Below, piece after piece: positions 1 through 8,456 of a stretch of DNA of 64,000 nucleotides (positions are counted from its first letter, which is position 1; each line of letters begins with the position of its first letter). Both the position numbers and the translations under genes were made by a program. The stretch covers positions 1 to 64,000 of the forward strand of contig JADCJC010000054.1 of assembly GCA_020247395.1 (NCBI GenBank), given 5' to 3'. Origin of the DNA: Rhodocyclaceae bacterium. Lineage in GTDB: Bacteria; Pseudomonadota; Gammaproteobacteria; Burkholderiales; Usitatibacteraceae. Under the pieces are notes generated by a model. That model saw only the letters and a list, made by a program, of their open reading frames with translations, searched no databases and was not told the origin of the DNA.

Positions 1-1308
1 GCCGATAAAGCCGCACAACGACAAGTACAACTAAAGATTCGAGTGGAGCAAGATGTTCCTGATGAACTCTGCGGAGACGCGGCCAAATTGATGCTGGTGC
101 TGCGCAATCTGCTTGACTACGCAATCGAATCCGCGCCGTTGGTCGATTCGGCTGCCGCGCCGCAAGCAGGCGATCACCCGACAGACCAGCGTACCGAAGT
201 GACACTCGTTATCGCCCCCGAGTACACCGCAGAGCAACAAATTCACCTGTCATTGAGTGTAGAGCAACTCATCCGGCCGGGCTCGATCAAGCCGAAGGCC
301 ATGCCCGCGTCCGCCGCCATGCAACTGGCACTGGCCAGACAAATCGTGCGCGCACTCGCTGGCAATACCGGCGATGGTGCGGTGGAAAACAAACTCGAGG
401 TACAGGAGCGCAAACTCGGCAGCAGCTTCCAGTTCACCGCCGTATTCCCGTTTACCGACAGCAAAACACCAATTACCAGACCGACGTTTGTCACCCTGAC
501 CGGGGTTCCGATCCTGATCGTCAGCGAAAATATCGAGGAGCGAACCCAGCTTGCGGAATTGGTAAAGAGTTGGCGCATGATGCCGCGCGAGGCGGATAAC
601 GCCAATGTGGCGTTGCGGCTGCTCACGCGCATGGCGAAAGAAGGGAATCCGATTCCGCTGGTCATCACATCCGATGAACTGACAACGCTGGACGGTTTCG
701 CCCTCGCTTTCCGCATCAAACACCACCCACAACTCAAACAAACCGCCATCATCATGCTAGCCGCGGAAGGCAAACCGGGTGATGCCATCGCCTGCCGCGA
801 GAATGGAATCAGTGCCTACCTGCGCCAACCCGTCGCCGATCAACAACTCAACGAAGCAATCGCAGCAGTGATCGGCGTGCGGGATGATGCTAACGCAACA
901 TCTAGCCTCATCACCCGCCATTCACTGCGCGAGCAGAAGAAGGCGGCGGTGTTAATCATCGGTGCTGCGCGGGATCAAACCATGTTCGCTGCCGGGGCGC
1001 TGAAGAAAAATGACTACCGTGTGGTGGTGGTGGCGAGCGCACAAGAAGCGTTTGATGCCATGGTGCAGGAGCAATTTGATGTGGTGGTGGTCGACCCAAT
1101 CGACACCGGTTTTGTCGAAGGCATTAACATCGTCGCCACCATAAAGTCACACGTTGGTGAAGGACGAGGAGTGCCAAAAATATTGCTGGCCAGCGAATCA
1201 CCTTTGAGCAGCAAAACCGCGTTTGACGGCTTGGTATCAAAGCCCTTTGCTAGGGACTCGATCCTTAACGCGGTAATCGGCCTGCAATTGGTGCCCCAAG
1301 GACGCTGA
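1..1308 (+). CDS. Hybrid histidine kinase, C-terminal part (5' truncated by window edge), apparently degenerate
   Basis: The reading frame is open from base 1, and ADKAAQRQVQLKIRVEQDVP is typical of the region leading into a histidine-kinase ATPase domain, so the GTG start at 43 in the ORF track is only the first possible start inside the window. From the N-box (KLMLVLRNLLDYAIE) to LGSSFQFTAVFPF it follows the HATPase fold, but the DxGxG ATP-lid box is replaced by SVEQLIRP. Two receiver domains follow (about residues 168-290 and 315-430). In the first, the phospho-acceptor Asp aligns with Ser (LVITSDELTTLDG) and the conserved Lys with Gln (YLRQPV). The second keeps VVVVDP and SKPF but lacks the acidic pair. 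Known family: hybrid two-component kinases. Inference: this half may not bind ATP normally and may act as a scaffold or pseudokinase. The upstream part is unseen. Confidence 0.8.
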   Translation, partial: ADKAAQRQVQLKIRVEQDVPDELCGDAAKLMLVLRNLLDYAIESAPLVDSAAAPQAGDHPTDQRTEVTLVIAPEYTAEQQIHLSLSVEQLIRPGSIKPKAMPASAAMQLALARQIVRALAGNTGDGAVENKLEVQERKLGSSFQFTAVFPFTDSKTPITRPTFVTLTGVPILIVSENIEERTQLAELVKSWRMMPREADNANVALRLLTRMAKEGNPIPLVITSDELTTLDGFALAFRIKHHPQLKQTAIIMLAAEGKPGDAIACRENGISAYLRQPVADQQLNEAIAAVIGVRDDANATSSLITRHSLREQKKAAVLIIGAARDQTMFAAGALKKNDYRVVVVASAQEAFDAMVQEQFDVVVVDPIDTGFVEGINIVATIKSHVGEGRGVPKILLASESPLSSKTAFDGLVSKPFARDSILNAVIGLQLVPQGR

Positions 1309-2338
1309 CGTTTCGCGGATTTTGTTTCCGACGGAATGCTCGTCCAATCCCGACCGCCGTGTCTTGTTGTTGCTTGGTCGACTACTCAATGCGGTCGCGC
1401 GGCGAGGGAACGCCAGACTCTAAACTGCGCTCATCCTCGTCGGCAGTGCCTTTGATCTCGCTGAGGAAGTCGTCTAAGCCGCTTAGGTGAAGGCGGCGGA
1501 AGCCGGGGGGCGCACAACGTTGGCGACACCTTCTTTTGCGCTCGTAAACGCCGTGCGCCAGACTAGTGGCTTTCCGCCCTCCGGGGTGCCACGATGAGCG
1601 CTGAAGGTGGTCACTCGCGCATTGACATACACGGCGGGTTCGACGCCCAAGACTGATCTGTCACCCATAAGAGTTTTCGGCTATTGCGCTAGTACGGCCA
1701 CTAGTCGTCAGTGGTTGTTACCTTCCAAATAACATTTTGTTATTTGCGCTTTTTATTTTTTCATTATCATTCATTAACGTTTTTTAAAGTAGCGTGCGCG
1801 TCGCTCAAAATCAGCCCTGTGGCAGTTATCACCCTGAGCCCTTCGTTTCTTGGTTGCTACGGTAGCGTCACGGTAATTCGCCGCAGTGCGCTGAAATGCA
1901 TCACGAATCGCAAATCTTGTACAGCAAGAAGCAGGCGCTACGATCAACAAACTTCTATAGGCCCTTCAGCAAGGGTTAACGCTCACATGAATTCTTCGGC
2001 ACTGGCGAATTGGGTAAATGGCAGGCTGCGGCCAGAGTTTCCACATCAGTGCACGATGTTGTTGACGGGTACGAGATACTGCGCTGGCATCAGCTTTAGT
2101 ACATACATCGAGTTTAATGTGCCAGCGCCGTATCTTCGGTGGGCCAAGTCAGAGAACATTTGTACTACGAGTCCGGCTATCAGACGCTGGTTTCAATTGA
2201 ACCGAAGCGCATTTCTTGTTGCGGATCGCATCCGGCCCGAACCCCATGAACGGAGCAACAGTTCGTGAGGCCAGGTGTTGGTCAGTCCGTAGTCCAAAAA
2301 CTACGATATTCTTCCTTCTCAGCGCGCAGGTAATCAAA
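1309..2338. other. About 1 kb with no supportable gene
   Basis: No recognisable coding region. The 185-aa plus-strand ORF (1711-2268) has no family resemblance and unusual composition. On the minus strand, a protein-like tail (GLDDFLSEIKGTADEDE...) ends at a TAG near 1382, but its upstream part lies in another frame from the 61-aa ORF at 1483-1668. This could be a decayed gene end. The AT-rich stretch around 1735-1790 could hold promoter elements, but I see no clear pair of boxes. Confidence 0.4.
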
Positions 2339-3187
2339 ATGACGAATCCTGAAAGTAGCACCAACGGCCCATTGCCACCAACTGACCAAAACGATGACAC
2401 TCTCTTTAGCGAATTCGTCAACTGCGTCTTTATGATTGTTATTGCCGTTGCGGCAGGCTTGGTTGTATTCCAGATTTTTGGTCGCGATTTGCTGAGTTGT
2501 AGCTTGGTCATCACCGCCTTCATCTTACTGGGTTACATTAAAGCCGCCCCTAAAAGCGCCTCCGTCGACTTCGGTACCGTGCCTTTTGTCTCAAGTTGGC
2601 GTTGGTCGGTATTTCTGCCGGTATTTGCAATTGCCTCAGTGTGGGTACTTGTGGCCTCGCTAGCACCAGCAGTGGCAACACCAGTACCAGACGCAGTGCA
2701 GGTTCATGCGCAAAGGCTTATTTGGTTCGTAATCGTTATCTCATTTATGTCCGTGACTGTTGAGGAGGTTTTTTTTCGCGGCGCTTTGCTCCGCCTGCTC
2801 GCGAGCCGCTTCAATGTAGGTGTGGCCTTGGTGGGCCAAGCTGGCTTGTTTGCGCTGCTCCACGGTTTGGTACCGCCGGGCATTGGTGGTTTGCGAGGCA
2901 TTTTGTTGTTCATGATGGGTTGCATGCTGGCGCTCTTATTCATTCGTACCAAGAGCCTTTATTCCTGCATGGTAGTGCACTGGCTCTGGAATGTTGGGAC
3001 CGTTCTGGTGGAGGCAAGATATGTCGCTCTACACGGTAGCAGTAGCCCCGCTCTTTCAGCGCATGGCATCTTCAGCATGTCGACATTGTTCGTCATATGC
3101 GTCGGGTTAGCGGTGCTGCTATGGTTCCAAATGCGCGAACATCATCTAGGCGACTGGCTACGAGGTCGTGAACTGTGGCGTGCGTAG
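2339..3187 (+). CDS. CPBP family intramembrane glutamic endopeptidase
   Basis: Predicted 282-aa membrane protein of the CPBP (CAAX protease / bacteriocin-processing, formerly Abi) family. The three hallmark motifs are visible: EEVFFRG (Glu142, Glu143, Arg147), FALLHG (His175) and HWLWN (His214, Asn218). Several hydrophobic segments come before and after them. I chose the ATG at 2339 (MTNPESS) over the TTG at 2216 because AGG lies about 8 bases upstream and the extra 41 residues look non-coding. Family members cleave substrates within the membrane or process prenylated or leader peptides; the substrate here is unknown. Two small ORFs follow directly and one overlaps its end. A shorter relative lies at 6438-7010. 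Confidence 0.85.
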   Translation: MTNPESSTNGPLPPTDQNDDTLFSEFVNCVFMIVIAVAAGLVVFQIFGRDLLSCSLVITAFILLGYIKAAPKSASVDFGTVPFVSSWRWSVFLPVFAIASVWVLVASLAPAVATPVPDAVQVHAQRLIWFVIVISFMSVTVEEVFFRGALLRLLASRFNVGVALVGQAGLFALLHGLVPPGIGGLRGILLFMMGCMLALLFIRTKSLYSCMVVHWLWNVGTVLVEARYVALHGSSSPALSAHGIFSMSTLFVICVGLAVLLWFQMREHHLGDWLRGRELWRA

Positions 3188-3513
3188 TTTTCCCTGCACG
3201 CATGTCAAGATACGCGGTTGGCGGTGGGATGATTGGTGCCGGACTAGGTGACTATCTATTGGCTGCTGGGGGCTTGAGTCCGCAGGAATTGAATTTGCCT
3301 ATGTCTTGTGAGTCGTTTGCCAACGACTCGACGACGAGGGTAGCCGGTATTGCCGGCCTACTCGGGCTTGACTCCGCACTTGACGTTATGTTTGGCGATG
3401 GTTGGAAGCCTGAAGTAAACGACTGGTTTTATGAAGGGTGCATGAGCCGTGGCATTTACGGTACTAACGAAAACCTCGATACATATGACTACTATCCGCC
3501 ACGTCGGGGCTAG
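3175..3513 (+). CDS. Small Gly-rich unknown protein
   Basis: A 112-aa ORF overlapping the 3' end of the CPBP protease gene by 13 bases. The GTG at 3175 has GAGG about 9 bases upstream; an in-frame ATG at 3202 is the alternative start. The N-terminal third is hydrophobic and glycine-rich (VGGGMIGAGLGDYLLAAGG), then comes a polar region with two Cys and a C-terminal tail rich in Tyr, Pro and Arg (DYYPPRRG). I recognise no family. Its position after a CPBP protease allows a peptide-substrate relationship, but nothing in the sequence proves it. It could also be a spurious ORF. Confidence 0.45.
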   Translation: MACVVFPARMSRYAVGGGMIGAGLGDYLLAAGGLSPQELNLPMSCESFANDSTTRVAGIAGLLGLDSALDVMFGDGWKPEVNDWFYEGCMSRGIYGTNENLDTYDYYPPRRG

Positions 3514-3536
3514 GTAAGAGAATGAAAGGGGCCTAC

Positions 3537-3830
3537 ATGCGATGCTTCGCCTGCTTATTGTTGGTGGTGGGGATTCTTGACGGACCCCTTTCTTTCGCCG
3601 GAGACTGTCGGAACTATCTGCTGTTTAAACTTTCGCGGGGTGGCTCGCAGGCGTACGTTCTCGTTTTTTTCGATGCAGGAAAACAAATCACCCCTTTGAT
3701 CAGCCCCACATTACCGCTGTTATGTTCGGTGTCATCCGGAGCTGCCCCGACCCCGAGTTTCGTCAATGAGTTGACGACTCTAGCTCGCGAACAAGTGAAG
3801 GCTCTCGGCTGGCATCGTCTCTACGCTTAG
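3537..3830 (+). CDS. Small secreted protein of unknown function
   Basis: About 97 aa from the ATG at 3537, which has AAGGGG 5 bases upstream; the ATG at 3522 is an alternative. The N-terminus is a classic signal peptide (MRCFACLLLVVGILDGPLSFA, then GDC), so export to the periplasm is predicted. The mature part has a central hydrophobic strand (AYVLVFFDAG) and two Cys. No known family. It lies 23 bases after the small Gly-rich ORF and may be cotranscribed with the CPBP protease. Confidence 0.5.
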   Translation: MRCFACLLLVVGILDGPLSFAGDCRNYLLFKLSRGGSQAYVLVFFDAGKQITPLISPTLPLLCSVSSGAAPTPSFVNELTTLAREQVKALGWHRLYA

Positions 3831-3856
3831 CGGGAAAGCCGGTCGCCGGAGCAGCA

Positions 3857-5146
3857 TTATGGCTCACCACGCCCTTTGGCAGCTTGGCTGTGATATCGGC
3901 CATCTACGCTGCCGAGAAATTCGCCGATTCTACGTTCAAGATCCCGATAGTGTGGATTGAATGTGGCGCGTGCGCCTGCCTCTCCGGCAGGTGGCGACTG
4001 CCCGCCGACACCGTACCAGACCCGCTGCGCTTGCTTGCAAGTTCGAACCTCGTCTTCCGTACGGAATGGCGGGCTTCCGCAATTGCGATAGGTGCCGGAT
4101 TCGCCATAGTGCGGATTCTCTGGCGAGATGTGCACGGCGAGATGGGAAATTCCCACCACCCGCAGCGAGGGCTCCGCAGCCGGTAGCCAGACCGCCCGAT
4201 TGCCCTCGGTTTGCTCCCGCGGAGCAGAAAAGTAATTGACCAGCAGGCTGCGCGCGTCGCCGGCATGGGTCGCGAAGAATTGCCGGTTCCGATCCACATC
4301 GATCACCTCATCATCTTCGCTCTGCACGATCAACCAGGGGGTTCGGATCTGCCCTTGTCGGCGCATGCGCTCTTCCATCGTACCCAGCACGGCCATGGTG
4401 GAAGCGATCCCCTGCGTCGGCATCGCGCCATACCGTGCGAAATCTTCGCGCGGCCCCAGGTCCAGCCAAGGGCGGAAGGTGGCCATCCATCTCGCCTGTC
4501 GAGCAACGAATTCAGAGCGGATACGATAGGCTGGTGCCAAGCCGATGACCGCATCCACGTTGCCATGTGCCTGCGCCGCGACCGTCAGCGCAACCGCTGC
4601 GCCAAGCGAGAATCCGGCAATCACCACGTACGGGCTTTCTGCTCGCGCCCGCCTGACGGCAGCATCGACATGAGATAGCCATTCATCGTGACCAACGGCC
4701 ATCAGATCTGCCGGACGCGTCCCATGCCCCGGCAGCAACAGTGCGCGCGCTTCAAAACACTGTTTTGAGAGTGTTGTCGCGAGATCCCGCATGGCAAAGG
4801 CCGTGTCAGAGAGTCCATGAATGAGGATGGCGATGCCTCGCGGTGTATCCGTCTCGCAGCGCTGGTCGGGTGTAATCTTAAATGGCGCGACCGCCCTCAA
4901 CTCCGCCTCCGCCCTAGACGCATCGAAGGGCAACCGGTGATGACGAAGTTCCTCCGTCACTTGGGCGACATAGGAATCGAAGTCGTTTCTAGGAATCAAC
5001 GCCGCCGGGTTGCGCCAACCGCTGACCACGCGCTCAGCCGCTACCGGTTCGTCCTGGTATGAAGCGCATCCGCCTAGAAGGATCGACACGAGCATCGCGG
5101 CCGCAGCCCCTGCAAGGCGACCAGCATGGGGCTGCCGCCGACGCAT
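3857..5146 (-). CDS. Alpha/beta hydrolase lipoprotein
   Basis: A 429-aa serine hydrolase predicted to be a lipoprotein. The start at 5146 gives a compact signal peptide ending in the lipobox LGGC (Cys27); two upstream ATG/alternative starts in the 459-aa ORF would add a polar leader, and 5146 has GAGG shortly before it. The catalytic set is visible: HG of the oxyanion region (LIHGLSDTA), nucleophile elbow GFSLGA (Ser180), acid in SEDDEVID (Asp278/279) and His335 in GISHLAVH. The fold resembles monoacylglycerol lipase or carboxylesterase. The substrate is unknown. It is convergent with the small secreted gene and followed upstream by a broken MipA/OmpV gene. Confidence 0.8.
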   Translation of the reverse strand: MRRRQPHAGRLAGAAAAMLVSILLGGCASYQDEPVAAERVVSGWRNPAALIPRNDFDSYVAQVTEELRHHRLPFDASRAEAELRAVAPFKITPDQRCETDTPRGIAILIHGLSDTAFAMRDLATTLSKQCFEARALLLPGHGTRPADLMAVGHDEWLSHVDAAVRRARAESPYVVIAGFSLGAAVALTVAAQAHGNVDAVIGLAPAYRIRSEFVARQARWMATFRPWLDLGPREDFARYGAMPTQGIASTMAVLGTMEERMRRQGQIRTPWLIVQSEDDEVIDVDRNRQFFATHAGDARSLLVNYFSAPREQTEGNRAVWLPAAEPSLRVVGISHLAVHISPENPHYGESGTYRNCGSPPFRTEDEVRTCKQAQRVWYGVGGQSPPAGEAGARATFNPHYRDLERRIGEFLGSVDGRYHSQAAKGRGEP

Positions 5147-5246
5147 CGATCCTCGCTCGCACCCCGGATCGGCGCTCTTCATCGCGCGATCTGCGGCATT
5201 CAACGCCGAAGGACAAAACAAAAGGGGCGGATACATCCGTCGTTCG

Positions 5247-6160
5247 TCAGAATCGGTAACCGAGCGTCATGCCAGCGCTGACGGCATTGCGGTCACCACG
5301 CTGCTTTACTATTGGGCTGTCCTCTACGCCCCAGACCAAGCGAGGCAGCCCCACAAGGCCGATCACGACCCATTGTCGTGCCAAGTCGCAAGAGCTGGTC
5401 AATCCTAGGGCAACGTTCTTCGCGCCGCCTGAGGCGGCAAAGGTAGGCAGCCCGGTGCGCCTGCTGTTGTCGCTATCGACGGAAAAATAGGTGTCCATGT
5501 ACTTCTCGTTCGCGTATGTCAGGCCCAGACTGGCCCCGTACTTGTCAACATCGACTCAAAACTGATACCGATTTTCACTTTACTAGTGCTGGTGACACCG
5601 TGCTGGAAGGCTCCCGTCTTCAGGCTCTGATTGAAAGCCGTCCAAGTGAACTGGTTGCCCATGCCGCCTCTCGTCTCGACCTCCACCCCAAGGCGGTCGC
5701 CGTGCGTCAGTGCGTCTCGAAACCAGTACTGTGCAAATAGCCCAGCCCCAAACTTGGCGTCCGCCTCACGCATCAGGCTTGCGACAGGATCCTTCACGTC
5801 CCTGTCGCGAGCCGGGCGCACGAAGACTAGGGGTCCAAATGACCAAGGGCTCTTCTCGCCCAAGAGATTGTACTGGACGGCCCCACCCGTGATGCGAAGG
5901 CTTCCGTACTGGCGGTAGTCGACGCGCCCTACCAAGAACGGCCTGGACACCGTGTCCTTGGAGCCTTCGAACTCATGGACAGAGACAGACCCCAACCACA
6001 GAAAGTTTTGCGGCCGCTCCTGCGCCACGGCGACCTCCAGCGCACAAAGGGTCGCAGCGCAAACACCTATGATGCGAACGAACGCAGCAGGATGCAGGAT
6101 GTCGCCGACGCGAACGACGGCTTGACTTGTCGCGGATTTTCCGAAGTGGGGTGTTTTCAT
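5247..6160 (-). pseudogene. MipA/OmpV family outer-membrane protein, single-base frameshift
   Basis: Two adjacent minus-strand reading frames together make one MipA/OmpV-type beta-barrel (scaffolding or adaptor outer-membrane family). The first starts at ATG 6160 (AGGA about 9 bases upstream), has a signal peptide ending AVAQ, and runs to GISFE before going off frame to a stop at 5519. Shifting by one base at about 5555-5560 restores VDVDKYGASLGLTYANEKYMDTYFSVD..., ending in the membrane-typical GLTLGYRF-like tail (MTLGYRF) at 5247. Loss of one base in GAA-GTC would explain it. It is either a recent pseudogene or a sequencing or assembly error; reads would decide. The ORF track lists the halves separately (5519-6214 and 5247-5498). 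Confidence 0.85.
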
Positions 6161-6437
6161 GGCAAGTTTTCCTAGGAAGCGCGTGTTGCATAGGAGGGTA
6201 AATGCAGCATGCACTCTCGACCTCGTGAATTCTGCGGGCAGAGCCCACTAAACACAATTGCCTATCGGTGAATTGCTGCCATGCGTTTATGCATAACACT
6301 CCGGGCTTTCCGCGCCTGCGTGATCGCCGACGTTGGCGCGGGTGTGAGACAGCACTAGGCCCTCGGCACACAACCGGGGAGCAGGGCCTACTCTCCGAAC
6401 TGGCGAGATTGGCCAGTTTGAGGATCTAAGGCCCGTT

Positions 6438-7010
6438 TTATTCATTTTGTCGGACAAAGTCACGGAATGAGTGGCTACGAAAGTGCCATCCCGCCGCCAC
6501 GACCATCGCCGCGATACTGGCGATCAGCCCCATTGCTGCATGGTCTGACCACTTGGCCGCACCGGGAATGGGCAAATACTCATAGACCGGAAAGTGGGTA
6601 CCGGCGACTGCCAACCCTACGTTCCACGCAAAGTGAAACATCATCGCCGCAATTAGGCTTCCGGAATGGAGAAACAAAAGTGCGCTTACCAGCCCCGAGA
6701 TGAAGACCTGAAGCCATCTATAGTCGCCCAAACCAAATGGCACATACCAATGGACCAACGTGAAGAGCGCAGCTTGTAGCAGCACACCTAAAAGGAGACC
6801 AAATCGGCTCGACAGGAGCCGGAGCAATACGCCGCGAAAGAATACCTCCTCAACCACAACACTGCCAAGCGTAGTCGCTCCTGCTATCAGCTGCACCATA
6901 CCTCGGTCGAAAGCAAAATGCGTCTTGACAGAGGCTGGATCACTGTTACTTCGCCGCCACTCCCAGCCAGGGCGGTTTCCAGCGAATCCTAATTTAAAAC
7001 TGTCCGCCAT
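6438..7010 (-). CDS. CPBP family intramembrane protease, N-terminally short
   Basis: A 190-aa protein with the CPBP signature: EEVFFRG (Glu54, Glu55, Arg59), LFTLVHW and HFAWN. From motif 1 on it aligns with the protease at 2339-3187 (EEVFFRGxLLRLLxSRF in both), but it lacks the membrane segments that precede motif 1 there; its first 35 residues are polar. It may be a 5'-truncated copy or simply a short family member. Start ATG 7010 is the only reasonable one in frame. It is oriented opposite to the first copy, with the hydrolase and MipA genes between them. Confidence 0.75.
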   Translation of the reverse strand: MADSFKLGFAGNRPGWEWRRSNSDPASVKTHFAFDRGMVQLIAGATTLGSVVVEEVFFRGVLLRLLSSRFGLLLGVLLQAALFTLVHWYVPFGLGDYRWLQVFISGLVSALLFLHSGSLIAAMMFHFAWNVGLAVAGTHFPVYEYLPIPGAAKWSDHAAMGLIASIAAMVVAAGWHFRSHSFRDFVRQNE

Positions 7011-7310
7011 GACTTGGGATTATCCTCACGCAACTCGGCAGCACAGGCGTGATTACAATACGTTGCGATCTTCCATAGCATTTTCCATGGCATGGTGCGC
7101 TGCCTATTCAAGGCGAAAAATGACGAGGGCGACGATGCGGGGGAAAACAATTTAACTCTGTGCCTCGGCGTCTGCACGCGGGTTTTCGTTTAGCGTTTCC
7201 TTATAACTCTGCTAAGCTAGGCAGGGCGAGCTTGAGATCAGGCATGCAACTTGCTCTTAACGTGATCCTGACTGCAATTTGCTTGAAAACATACGGAAAG
7301 GCGGAAGTGA
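7011..7310. other. Intergenic region between divergent genes
   Basis: A 300-base gap between the start of the short CPBP gene (minus) and the start of the FIST gene (plus). The only ORF (6989-7177, minus) overlaps the CPBP start and has no recognisable family. The region must hold both promoters. TATAAC near 7202 could be a -10 for the FIST gene, but no good -35 pairs with it. Confidence 0.4.
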
Positions 7311-8450
7311 ATGAAAGTCGCAGTCCATCTTTTTGATGCCAGCGCAGGTTGGAATACACCGCTTGTTGGAGCGATGGATTCGCCTTCCACACTTGTTCTC
7401 GTGTTCGGCGGTAGCGAGAGTTCACCTTTAGCAAGCGCATTTGCCGATTTGAGCGCAACCTTTCCGCAGGCGGCTCGTATGGGCTGTTCAAGTAGCGGTG
7501 AAATTTACGGTCGGACTCTGATTGATAATTCACTCGTTGTTGCAGTTATCCAGTTCGAGCGCACAACTCTGAGGATGCTGGCGACCCCGCTGGCCAGTGC
7601 AGCGGAGTCTTTCAACGTTGGCGCAGAAATCGCACAGTCCTTGCTGTCAGAACGACTCAAGAGCGTGTTTGTTCTATCGGAAGGGCTTGCCGTAAACGGC
7701 TCGCAACTGGTAAACGGACTCGCCAGCATTCTGCCGCCCCAGGTGGTTGTCACGGGCGGGTTGGCGGGAGACGGACCGCGTTTTGAAAAGACTTGGGTGC
7801 TGGTGGATGGCGCGGCGCGACGAGGCTACGTCACGGCGGTGGGGCTGTACGGTGAGGCGGCAAAAATTGCGCATGGATCAAAAGGGGGCTTGGACGTGCT
7901 GGGACCCGAGCGCGAGGTCACACATTCATCGGATAACGTTCTTTATCGTCTTGACGGTCAGCCAGCTCTGCTGTTGTACAAGAGGTATCTGGGTGCTCGT
8001 GCAGCCGAACTGCCAGCATCCGGTCTCCTCTTTCCGTTGGCCATCCGTAATGAACTAGAAGAGGACGGCCATACGGTACGCACTATCCTTAGTATCAACG
8101 AGGCTGACAACTCAATTACCTTCGCCGGCGACATCCCGCAGGGGAGTCTTGTCCGGCTCATGCGTGCGAATACTGATCGATTAATTGATGGCGCGGCCGA
8201 TGCGGCGGCGATGATGAACCCGGTGCTAGATCCCGCAAATCAATCGGTCTGCATTGCGATTAGTTGTGTTGGGCGCCGACTGGTACTGGGCCAGCGCGCT
8301 GAGGAGGAAATCGACGCCGTGGCAAATGTATTACCACTTGGCACCCACCTCATCGGCTATTACTCCTATGGTGAAATTTCGCCTCTTGCAAGCGGGCGTT
8401 GCGATCTGCACAACCAGACCATGACGCTCACCACATTCCAGGAAGATTAG
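7311..8450 (+). CDS. FIST domain sensory protein
   Basis: A 379-aa soluble protein made of FIST_N (about residues 25-215, with GCSSSGEI at 58-65 and GGLAGDG) and FIST_C (about 220-360, ending with the typical GYYSYGEISP...LHNQTMTLT). FIST domains are proposed small-ligand (amino-acid-like) sensors, usually tied to signal transduction. Its stop is 6 bases before the start of a PAS-histidine kinase-receiver gene, which suggests translational coupling and a shared pathway: FIST binds the signal and the kinase transmits it. It has no signal peptide or membrane segment, so the ligand is sensed in the cytoplasm. Confidence 0.9.
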   Translation: MKVAVHLFDASAGWNTPLVGAMDSPSTLVLVFGGSESSPLASAFADLSATFPQAARMGCSSSGEIYGRTLIDNSLVVAVIQFERTTLRMLATPLASAAESFNVGAEIAQSLLSERLKSVFVLSEGLAVNGSQLVNGLASILPPQVVVTGGLAGDGPRFEKTWVLVDGAARRGYVTAVGLYGEAAKIAHGSKGGLDVLGPEREVTHSSDNVLYRLDGQPALLLYKRYLGARAAELPASGLLFPLAIRNELEEDGHTVRTILSINEADNSITFAGDIPQGSLVRLMRANTDRLIDGAADAAAMMNPVLDPANQSVCIAISCVGRRLVLGQRAEEEIDAVANVLPLGTHLIGYYSYGEISPLASGRCDLHNQTMTLTTFQED

Positions 8451-8456
8451 CTGCCC

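Noticed and set aside
43-1308. Separate 421-aa gene starting at GTG 43
   Set aside because: The frame is open to base 1 with family-typical kinase sequence, so the gene continues upstream of the window.
1711-2268. 185-aa ORF before the CPBP gene
   Set aside because: No family resemblance, odd composition, and it runs past the likely upstream region of the next gene.
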